A stretch of 32,653 nt of DNA, from contig JARFXS010000029.1 of NCBI GenBank assembly GCA_029194465.1, forward strand, positions 1-32,653. The letters run 5' to 3'. Every line of letters starts with the position of its first letter. The stretch's first letter is position 1. Positions 7,858 through 14,484 of the stretch are shown here, one piece after another. This stretch comes from Candidatus Nitrosocosmicus sp. Its GTDB lineage: Archaea; Thermoproteota; Nitrososphaeria; Nitrososphaerales; Nitrososphaeraceae. Made by a program: the position numbers and the translations under genes. The notes below the pieces were generated by a model, which had not been told where the DNA came from, ran no database searches, and worked only from the letters and a program-made list of their open reading frames with translations.

Positions 7858-8955
7858 TCAATCGACTCTCTGACTTTCAGTCATTATCCAACAATGACTT
7901 TCCGTAAATTGTTCTGCTCCTCCTAATCGATCTTTCCATTTTGCTAACATTGTATTAGTGCATTCATCAGTTACTGCATCAGCGTATTCAGAAAATGTAA
8001 GCCATGGATTTGTGAGTCCATATTTTGAAACAAAGTCCATAAAGTTAATTTTGCTATTTGCTGCCTTTGAAGCATTGATCAAATCCGTGATGAATTCCTT
8101 TTGAATTTTCACATCCTCCATAGTGCCTAACCTAGTGAGGTGACCACCCACAAGCGTATCAAAATCGTAACTTGATACTAAGTCATGAGCCTGTACAAAA
8201 CCGGATACATTCTTGGTTATGGCCAAATCCTTGAATGGGACCCAACCTGGAAAGATGACGTCTACAAACATCAACGTCTTTTGATTTGGAGCATAAATGT
8301 ATGTATTACCGGGTTCATGATTGACACCCTTATAGTCAAGCTCTAGAGTTTGATTACCCAGGGTCAGATTATAATTGTCCTTGAATGTGACGGTAGGGAT
8401 TGGTCGGTTTGAATCATTTGCAATTTTTAATAATTTGGCTGTTTCTTCTTGAGCTACAATAGTGACGTTGTCTGGATATATGTTTCCAGCAGCCCCGATA
8501 TGGTCCGTATGAGAATGACTATAAACCACATATTTTATTGGTTTGTCTGTTACTTCTCTAATTGCCTTGATGTAATTTTCACCCAGGGATGGTGGTGCAT
8601 CAACAGCGATTACGCCATCATCACTCACTAGAAACATGGTATTATAAACTCCATCAGTAACCCAATAAAGACCGTCGCGTATTTCCTCGACTAAGTAACC
8701 CTTGGAAGGTATAGTAGGTCCCTTGGCATTTTCTGGTATTTGAGTAGCATTAACGGAAGTTGAATTGTTTGGGTCTTGTTGACTATTGGTTGACGTCGAA
8801 ACTAGAACCAAATTTGGAATTCCCTCTTGTTCTTCCAGTGTGATTGCTGAGGCTTGATTGGGAACCAGTGAATTGGAGATTAATAGGATTAACGCGCTTA
8901 GTATTGCTATAAAAGAGAATACGGGTAGATTTTTCTTTAAAAATATTGATATCAT
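7858..8955 (-). CDS. Exported metallo-beta-lactamase-fold hydrolase
   Basis: A 365-residue protein with a signal peptide or anchor at residues 1-38. The metallo-beta-lactamase domain spans about 85-300 and shows the full ligand set: His147-x-His149-x-Asp151-His152 (SHSHTDHIG), His213 (NHEPGNT), Asp232 (FVDVIFPG) and His272 (GGHLTRLG), so a two-zinc site is expected. The family includes beta-lactamases, quinoprotein-linked zinc hydrolases and lactonases; the GLYWVTDG...MFLVSDDGVIAVDAPPS opening is typical of the broad group of uncharacterised exported hydrolases. The C-terminal extension (about 300-365) is helical and carries two Cys. The substrate cannot be told. ATG start, single gene, AT-rich leader on both sides. 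Confidence 0.85.
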   Translation of the reverse strand: MISIFLKKNLPVFSFIAILSALILLISNSLVPNQASAITLEEQEGIPNLVLVSTSTNSQQDPNNSTSVNATQIPENAKGPTIPSKGYLVEEIRDGLYWVTDGVYNTMFLVSDDGVIAVDAPPSLGENYIKAIREVTDKPIKYVVYSHSHTDHIGAAGNIYPDNVTIVAQEETAKLLKIANDSNRPIPTVTFKDNYNLTLGNQTLELDYKGVNHEPGNTYIYAPNQKTLMFVDVIFPGWVPFKDLAITKNVSGFVQAHDLVSSYDFDTLVGGHLTRLGTMEDVKIQKEFITDLINASKAANSKINFMDFVSKYGLTNPWLTFSEYADAVTDECTNTMLAKWKDRLGGAEQFTESHCWIMTESQRVD

Positions 8956-9310
8956 TCCACTTATTATTATTACATGGGGTATAAAGGCTTTTTAATTACT
9001 TAGGGGGTAGGGATTAAGAGAACAGGACCCTCTAAACCGAGTCAATATTGTCGGTATTAATCTAATTAAATCTTCGTTTGAATTACTATACTGTATAAAA
9101 ATATATCTGAAATTAAAAACTGATCATTGCTAGCCTTTCTATGTATTGAAAATATAATACAAAATATCCAAATTCATGGGTATCCTTTAATGAGATTAGT
9201 GTATTATGTTGTGAATAGTAGACCTTAATGGTTCTGTGATCATCTCCAAATGAGGTATTTGTTGCCATCAAAAGGTAACTAATAAATAACCAATATGTGT
9301 CATTACTGAT
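8956..9310. other. Divergent intergenic region
   Basis: About 355 bases between the divergently transcribed hydrolase and winged-helix genes, so it must hold both promoters. No clear dyad or repeat was found. The ATG at 9311 has no Shine-Dalgarno sequence, which suggests a leaderless transcript. Confidence 0.45.
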
Positions 9311-9568
9311 ATGCGAGATGCAAACCTAATCAAAATAATGATTGAAGAACGAGCTTTGGTAAAATTGATCAAATCTATAGGTGAGAACGAATATTCTACT
9401 AGAGACTTGTTGAAAAAACTTGGTGCATACGGCTATGGACACAAGTTATTGCTTAAAGCCTCAGAGAGGGGGTTGGTAGAAAGAAATATTGTAAAGAACA
9501 GAACATACAATAAACTAACAAAAGAGGGTAAGAAGATGTTGAAGTTAGCAGCAGAAATAGGCGTCTAA
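9311..9568 (+). CDS. Small winged-helix DNA-binding protein
   Basis: An 85-residue protein that reads as one winged helix-turn-helix domain: helix 1 (residues 1-23), STRDLLKKLGAYGYGHKLLLKASERGLVE as helices 2-3 (about 29-57), and a wing (NIVKNRTYNKLTKEGKKML) with the LT.EGK motif usual in MarR/ArsR-like archaeal regulators. It has no sensor domain or Cys, and is about the length of free-standing archaeal wHTH proteins. It is likely a cytoplasmic transcription regulator; its target is unknown, with the divergent hydrolase gene the nearest candidate. Start ATG, no ribosome-binding site, so probably leaderless. Confidence 0.7.
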   Translation: MRDANLIKIMIEERALVKLIKSIGENEYSTRDLLKKLGAYGYGHKLLLKASERGLVERNIVKNRTYNKLTKEGKKMLKLAAEIGV

Positions 9569-9951
9569 TGGAATAACCAATTTTTCTTCTACTATCCTTA
9601 TTTAAGTTCAAATAATATTGTGATATTCTTGTTCATACATAAACCATTTATGTTCTTATTCCGCAATTAGATATAATATTGACTTTTAAACAAGTTACTT
9701 GTAAAACCTCATTGATTCTAACCCTTTTCTATTTTGAACTAAGTTCTTTCTAATTATTGAATCCTATCAATACCTCGATAAAATGAATTAATCAGTCTTG
9801 AATCTTGATGACCAAAAGGGAAGTAACATAAATTCTCATTTTGTTCTCATTTGCTCTAAAGTTTCAGACATCTATTAGACTTTCAAAATATATACCCAAT
9901 ACACATGTATAACAAATATGAACCGTGTAATCATATGGAAAAGTCATTAAT
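9569..9951. other. Intergenic spacer before hflX
   Basis: About 380 bases without a supported gene. It is AT-rich with no evident terminator hairpin, repeat or dyad; the hflX promoter must lie in its last part. Confidence 0.45.
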
Positions 9952-11043
9952 TTGCATCAAGCTAATATAATACTAGTTACTTATCCTGAAGATTTTGCAG
10001 TAGAAGAGGCCAAAAGTTTAGTTGAATCGATTCCCGGTTTTAAAGTAGTAAAGGTTTTTACTCAAAAGTACCTAAATCGCGCCAAATATGGTATGGGGTT
10101 TGGCAAAGCTGAAGAAATAAAACAATTTGTTTCACAAGCAGGTAATATTGAAAAACTATTTGTTGATGAACATCTAGGTGCAAAACAGATATTTAATTTA
10201 GAAGAACTTATAGAAATTCCAATAATTGATAGAGAGAGATTGATTCTTGATATTTTCTATTCTCGGGCTACAACAAATGAATCCAAACTGCAAATCCAAT
10301 TAGCTGAGATTCAATATAAGATGCCTCGCGTAAGAGAAAACGCAAAACTCATGAGTAAAAGTAATGAGAGGGTGGGAAAAGGAGGAATGGGTGAATATAT
10401 CGTAGATGTTCAATTCCGTGATTTAAAACGACAGATGGGATTTGTGAAAGAAAAATTAAAAGATGCAAATCTCAAGCGTCACGAGTATCGCAAACAAAGA
10501 CTACGAAAAGGAATGTTCATCGTTTCCCTTGTTGGATATACAAGTTCGGGAAAAACAACTCTTTTCAATCTACTTACTAAGGAAAATAAAGAAACATCTG
10601 CTAATCTGTTCACAACATTATCAACCACCACAAGATCACTTGACAATTCCAGTAATATCGACAATAATGGTGAGGTAGATATCCTGGTTGTGGATACAGT
10701 AGGTTTTATCAGCAGACTTCCACATTACATGATAGATGCTTTCAAATCCACATTAGAAGAATCACTTGAAGCTGATTTGATCTTCTTCTTGATTGATTGT
10801 TCAGAGGATTTAGAGGATATTGGCAAAAAATATTCTAGTTGTTGGCAGGTTCTCGAAGAACTCAAAATCGACAAGTCAAAATTACACATAGTTTTGACCA
10901 AAGTAGAGACTATCCAATCAGATAAAATACAAGAAATAATGAAATACATGGACGATTCGATCGAAAAAATTGCCATTTCATCAAAATCAGGATATGGGAT
11001 TCATAAACTAAGAAACTTGATAGCTTCAAAAAAGCCCGCTTAA
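9952..11043 (+). CDS. hflX: GTPase HflX
   Basis: A 363-residue cytoplasmic GTPase of the HflX family, which binds ribosomes and in bacteria splits stalled ones under stress. Residues about 1-105 are the N-terminal domain, 106-185 the helical linker with the GMGEYIVDVQFRDLKRQ segment (counterpart of the usual Gly-rich GPGE motif and its two Arg), and 188-363 the G domain. G1 is GYTSSGKT (195-202), G3 is DTVGF (248-252). The expected G4 NKxD appears as TKVE (316-319), a double change at the guanine-selecting motif. Start is TTG 9952: upstream in-frame codons run to a stop without a better start, and the next Met would remove the N-terminal domain. It stands alone. Confidence 0.85.
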   Translation: MHQANIILVTYPEDFAVEEAKSLVESIPGFKVVKVFTQKYLNRAKYGMGFGKAEEIKQFVSQAGNIEKLFVDEHLGAKQIFNLEELIEIPIIDRERLILDIFYSRATTNESKLQIQLAEIQYKMPRVRENAKLMSKSNERVGKGGMGEYIVDVQFRDLKRQMGFVKEKLKDANLKRHEYRKQRLRKGMFIVSLVGYTSSGKTTLFNLLTKENKETSANLFTTLSTTTRSLDNSSNIDNNGEVDILVVDTVGFISRLPHYMIDAFKSTLEESLEADLIFFLIDCSEDLEDIGKKYSSCWQVLEELKIDKSKLHIVLTKVETIQSDKIQEIMKYMDDSIEKIAISSKSGYGIHKLRNLIASKKPA

Positions 11044-11271
11044 GGGATGAACACTCAAAACTCCCTCCTTCGTAATTTATCTCACGTTAGTTAAAAGATA
11101 TAGCAAATTATTTTCTGATAATGTTGACCCCATATCTAGGACGCAATATCTGTTATAATACCATCTTTGCTTCAGTTTCTTATTGAATGAAATGGCATAG
11201 ATGTGTGTTAATTTACTGACTTATAATAACTAATCATTTAAATACTATTTTAGCTTATTAGTGTATAATAT
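11044..11271. other. Spacer with duplicated promoter-like sequence
   Basis: Holds a short repeat at 11173-11198 (again at 11291-11319, with three extra bases) and, at its end, a promoter-like block (about 11231-11271) that recurs before the intact MarR gene at about 11424-11471. No gene is seen in it. Confidence 0.5.
11173..11198 (+). repeat. Short direct repeat, copy 1
   Basis: The sequence beginning CAGTTTCTTATTGAAT and ending AAATGGCATA occurs here and, with three bases inserted, at 11291-11319 inside the broken MarR copy. It is probably part of the same set of local duplications. Confidence 0.6.
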
Positions 11272-11425
11272 ATGATTAAACATGATTTTTCAGTTTCTTA
11301 TTGAATTTGAAATGGCATATTGATAACGCTGCTGGATTAACTCAGAGGGAAATTGCTGATAAATGTATGAACTACCCTTATTCCAATAATCGATAAGTTA
11401 GAAAAGGATGCAGTAGTAATCTAAT
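11272..11425 (+). pseudogene. Broken duplicate of the MarR regulator gene
   Basis: A remnant of the gene at 11472. It begins with the same promoter and start (ATGATTAAACATGATTTT against ATGATTAAGTATGATTTT, offset exactly 200 bases), then switches to the repeat at 11291-11319, and from about 11323 to 11421 resumes with the recognition-helix coding part (GCTGGATTAACTCAGAGGGA onward) with a deletion of about 15 bases and base changes. A stop follows ten codons after the ATG, so no regulator can be made. It shows that this locus underwent a partial duplication followed by decay. Confidence 0.75.
11291..11319 (+). repeat. Short direct repeat, copy 2
   Basis: Second copy of the repeat at 11173-11198, differing by a three-base insertion. 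It lies at the junction between the 5' stub and the internal fragment of the broken MarR gene. Confidence 0.6.
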
Positions 11426-11471
11426 CGTTTAAATACTATTGATTAGTATACTACTTATTAGTGTATAATAT

Positions 11472-12020
11472 ATGATTAAGTATGATTTTCAAAATAGCAT
11501 TGGTTTTATCATCAATAGAATGGGCAAATCTTTAGTTTATGTAATAGACCAAGAATTGCGTAAGCAATTTGGTATTACCTTTGGCCAATGGAAAGTGTTA
11601 ATAATACTTGCAAATAATACTGCTGGATTAACTCAGAGGGAAATTGCTGATAAATTATCTTTGGAAGGGCCAACCCTTATTCCAATAATCGATAAATTAG
11701 AAAAGGATGGAATAGTAATCAGAAAGATCGACCAGAAGGATCGAAGAATTAACCGCATTTTATTAACCGAAAAGGCACACGAATTTCTTGATGATACTAT
11801 AGAATGTGTGTCTGAAATAAAAAAAATATGTCTAGATCAAATATCTGAAGAGGATGTCTCCATAACAAAAAAAACTTTGGAACAAATGTGGCTTAATTTG
11901 CAAGATAAATTCAATTTGAATTGCTCCGAAGAAATCAAACAAAAACGGGAATTAATCAATCAACCTACATCGAACATTATTATTAAGAAACGACCTACAT
12001 CCACAAAAACTAGCCTATGA
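11472..12020 (+). CDS. MarR family transcription regulator
   Basis: A 182-residue regulator with the MarR fold: dimer helix (residues 1-30), winged helix about 35-105 with GLTQREIADKLSLEGPTLIPIIDKLEKDGIVIRK as recognition segment and the typical wing DQKDRRINRILLTEKA, then long C-terminal helices (105-155) and a basic tail. MarR proteins usually repress an adjacent efflux pump and release DNA on binding a small aromatic ligand. The multidrug-type MFS gene starts 45 bases after its stop on the same strand, so the two probably form an operon. Start ATG 11472 lies about 24 bases after an AT-rich promoter tract that is duplicated at 11223-11271; the transcript may be leaderless. Ligand unknown. 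Confidence 0.85.
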   Translation: MIKYDFQNSIGFIINRMGKSLVYVIDQELRKQFGITFGQWKVLIILANNTAGLTQREIADKLSLEGPTLIPIIDKLEKDGIVIRKIDQKDRRINRILLTEKAHEFLDDTIECVSEIKKICLDQISEEDVSITKKTLEQMWLNLQDKFNLNCSEEIKQKRELINQPTSNIIIKKRPTSTKTSL

Positions 12021-12065
12021 AATTGGTAAAAGGATTAAAAAATAAAAAGTTGGGGGTTAAAAAAA

Positions 12066-13439
12066 GTGACATCTAAAAGAATAAAGAAGTCGTCTTTTGA
12101 TTACAAAAGTCTCCTCTCAGTATCACAGCCATGGAAAGTACTAGTCATTCTTAGTTGCCTTGCAACAATGGTTATGTATGCAGAAACGATGTTGATACCT
12201 GCCATTCCTACTCTAATCAATGATTTTGATGTCTCATATGGTTTATCATCTTGGATTTTGACATCTTATTTGATAGCAGGGGCTGTTATGACCCCTATAG
12301 CAGGTAAACTATCTGACATCTATGGCAGAAAAAAAGTCTTGCTAATTATAATGGCTATATACACTGTCGGGGTTTGTTTAGGCGGGTTTGCAAACGATTT
12401 TCTTACTATGATAATAGCAAGAACAATTCAGGGCATTGGTCTAGGAATGTTCCCCATAGCATTTAGCATTATTCGAGATCAGTTTCCAAGGGAAAGAATT
12501 TCCATCACAACCGGAATCATTACTTCAATGTTTGCAGCAGGCTCAGTCATTGGATTATCAGTCGGTGGTTTGATTATTCATGAATTTGGATGGAAGATGA
12601 CATTTTTTACGATAATTCCTATTTCGATACTATTGCTGCTAATGATACGAAAATATGTTAATGTCTCTGATAACAATAGTCTTGAGCAAAAGGACGAAAA
12701 ACTAGATAAACATACAAATTTACTGAAAAATTCTACAAACAAAATTCCAAAGAAAAAACAAATGATTTATTCTCAAATTGACATTAAAGGATCAATTTTA
12801 CTAGCGATTACTATTGTTTCCTTTCTCCTCTCCTTAACATACTTGCAAACATCGCCAGATCAAAATGCATCAAATCTTTCTGGTGTTGCTACTGCTAGTC
12901 CTTACTCTTCTTTGGAACAAATCGCGCCATTTTTGGTAATTGGAGCGACATCACTATTCTTTTTTGTTCGTTTGGAGAGGCGAATCAAATATCCCTTAAT
13001 TGATTTTAGAATTTTCTTGAGACCACCAATCTTGCTTTCAAATATGATCATTATGATAGTAGGCTTGTCGATGTTTATGGTTTTTCAGACTATTCCTATA
13101 CTAGTACAAAGCCCAGAACCAATAGGATTTGGTGAAAACGCCATCAATACCGGTAAAATCCAACTACCTTTCGCAATAGTCCTCTTGATATTTGGACCTA
13201 CTTCTGGATTTATCATTTCAAAGCTAGGATCGATAAAGCCAATGATTATAGGTACTATCCTTACAGCTACCGGGTTTTCAATTTTGTATCTGTTTCATTC
13301 AACAGAGATCTCAATCTCTTTAGGCTTGGCAATATTATCGACTGGCCTCTCCCTTGCTTCCGTGGGGGCAGTAAACGTCACCATCCTGTCAACACCTGTT
13401 GAATTTACTGGTGTAACAATGGGGATTAGTACAATGTAG
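12066..13439 (+). CDS. MFS drug-efflux transporter (DHA2/EmrB-like), 3' end displaced by duplication
   Basis: Residues 1-457 of a membrane transporter of the 14-helix DHA2 drug:proton antiporter type. Motif A is clear (GKLSDIYGRKK, about residues 79-89), followed by the motif C-like GSVIGLSVGGLI in helix 5; a polar loop at about 205-240 separates the two halves. Start is GTG 12066. The frame ends in a TAG directly after ISTM, while the copy of the same segment at 13481-13783 continues into LRIVGSSIGPALAAMYMQ and a normal end. Without the duplicated part the gene would encode about 528 residues, the usual size. As it stands, the product lacks the last helices and may be non-functional. It follows marR by 45 bases and is presumably under its control. 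Confidence 0.75.
   Translation: MTSKRIKKSSFDYKSLLSVSQPWKVLVILSCLATMVMYAETMLIPAIPTLINDFDVSYGLSSWILTSYLIAGAVMTPIAGKLSDIYGRKKVLLIIMAIYTVGVCLGGFANDFLTMIIARTIQGIGLGMFPIAFSIIRDQFPRERISITTGIITSMFAAGSVIGLSVGGLIIHEFGWKMTFFTIIPISILLLLMIRKYVNVSDNNSLEQKDEKLDKHTNLLKNSTNKIPKKKQMIYSQIDIKGSILLAITIVSFLLSLTYLQTSPDQNASNLSGVATASPYSSLEQIAPFLVIGATSLFFFVRLERRIKYPLIDFRIFLRPPILLSNMIIMIVGLSMFMVFQTIPILVQSPEPIGFGENAINTGKIQLPFAIVLLIFGPTSGFIISKLGSIKPMIIGTILTATGFSILYLFHSTEISISLGLAILSTGLSLASVGAVNVTILSTPVEFTGVTMGISTM
13134..13436 (+). repeat. Duplicated MFS segment, copy A
   Basis: This 303-base segment recurs at 13481-13783 (offset 347 bases). I count 22 differences, about 93 percent identity, and all but one (Ile to Val) are silent in the transporter frame. 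Both copies therefore evolved within translated genes before ending up side by side. Confidence 0.85.
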
Positions 13440-13462
13440 TCCTTGCTTTGGGGCAGTAAACG

Positions 13463-13999
13463 TTGGTACACTTCTGGATTGAAAATGCCATCAATACCGG
13501 TAAAATCCAACTGCCTTTCGCAATAGTCCTATTAATATTTGGGCCTACTTCTGGATTCATCATTTCAAAACTGGGATCGATAAAACCCATGATTATAGGT
13601 ACCGTCCTTACAGCAACTGGGTTTTCAATTTTGTATTTGTTTCATTCAACAGAGATTTCCATCTCTTTAGGCTTGGCAATATTATCGACTGGCCTCTCCC
13701 TTGCTTCCGTGGGGGCAGTAAATGTAACCATCCTGTCAACACCTGTTGAATTTACTGGTGTAACGATGGGAATTAGTACGATGTTGAGAATTGTCGGGTC
13801 GTCAATTGGACCTGCTTTGGCTGCAATGTATATGCAAACAAACCAGTCACTAATTAACATACAAGGAATAACCAAATCATTACCTTCCTCGTTTTCTTTT
13901 GACCTAATATTTCTTAGTGCCCTGGTGTTTTCAATAGCTGCTATAAGCATGTCCATAGTCTTAAGCAAAAAAATACATGCTAAACCCAACTTGCAATAG
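13463..13999 (+). pseudogene. 3' fragment of an MFS transporter (second copy of the C-terminal part)
   Basis: Encodes the last part of the transporter: from ENAINTGKIQLPFAIVLL, shared with the upstream ORF, through LRIVGSSIGPALAAMYMQTNQ to a final transmembrane helix and a basic tail. It is in a different frame from the upstream ORF (offset 347, not a multiple of three) and could only start at a TTG inside the junction, so it is best read as a gene fragment. The junction 13440-13480 is patched from pieces of the same gene (GGGGCAGTAAACGT as in 13363-13379, ACTTCTGGATT as in 13200-13210), a sign of template switching during the rearrangement. The gene probably comprised 12066-13133 plus 13481-13999. 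Confidence 0.75.
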
Positions 14000-14000
14000 A

Positions 14001-14029
14001 TCCAAGACCTTGGGGATTAGATCTTTTTT
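14001..14029 (+). terminator. Short hairpin plus T6 after the transporter
   Basis: CCAAG-AC-CTTGG (14002-14013) is a five-pair hairpin with a two-base loop, followed by T6 at 14024-14029. It lies right after the stop of the transporter fragment. Confidence 0.5.
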
Positions 14030-14165
14030 CAACATTCTTACATCCAGAGTATTTGGATGAGACTATGTAGACCAATTTTGTGATTAAAATAAAGTTTTGG
14101 ATATATTTCGATTAAGGCCTTTGATCATTGATATTACTTGGAGCCTATTTTAACCAATACCAAAT

Positions 14166-14226
14166 TGACTATTTTTGTGACTACATTGACTAGAACCCTG
14201 ACCAAAATGACCAAAGAGATTGACTA
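14166..14226 (+). promoter_or_regulatory. Array of six TGAC(T/C)A direct repeats
   Basis: TGAC begins at 14166, 14178, 14187, 14199, 14208 and 14221. Spacings are 12, 9, 12, 9 and 13 bases, so every second site is about 21 bases (two helical turns) from its partner. Four sites read TGACTA and two TGACCA. The array ends directly before a TATA-like TTTATTAAG (14228-14236) and a start codon at 14256, the position expected for binding sites of an activator or cooperative repressor (inference). Confidence 0.55.
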
Positions 14227-14255
14227 CTTTATTAAGCTAGCATTTCATAAATAAT

Positions 14256-14411
14256 ATGAGACGAAGAAAATCATCTTTTAACAATTCCGTTGTTATCAAA
14301 AAATATTGTGAAGGTAAAACCCTTGATCAAATAGCTGAAGAGACTAGTTTATCCAAAGGTACAGTATACAACCTTGTCAAACATTTCCGTTTTTATCAAA
14401 AAATATTGTGA
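14256..14411 (+). pseudogene. Original 5' end of the HTH/coiled-coil gene, cut off by a 100-bp duplication
   Basis: Begins ATG about 24 bases after a TATA-like tract, so probably leaderless, and encodes MRRRKSSFNNSVVIKKYCEG followed by the same HTH as the downstream ORF (LDQIAEETSLSKGTVYNLVKH). After 51 codons it runs into the second repeat unit in the wrong frame and stops. Deleting one 100-base unit would join it in frame with the gene at 14374. It thus carries the natural promoter and start for that gene. Confidence 0.65.
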
Positions 14412-14484
14412 AGGTAAAACCCTCGATCAAATAGCTGAAGAGACTAGTTTATCCAAAGGTACAGTATACAACCTGGTCAAACAT
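14285..14484 (+). repeat. Exact 100-bp tandem duplication over the HTH coding region
   Basis: Units 14285-14384 and 14385-14484 are directly adjacent and differ at three positions (two silent). One hundred is not a multiple of three, so the duplication shifts the frame between the upstream start and the main ORF. Confidence 0.85.

Noticed and set aside
12066..13999. Programmed frameshift joining the two MFS ORFs
   Set aside because: The second ORF repeats 303 bases of the first, so a frameshift would duplicate about 100 residues in the protein; duplication with frame loss explains it better.
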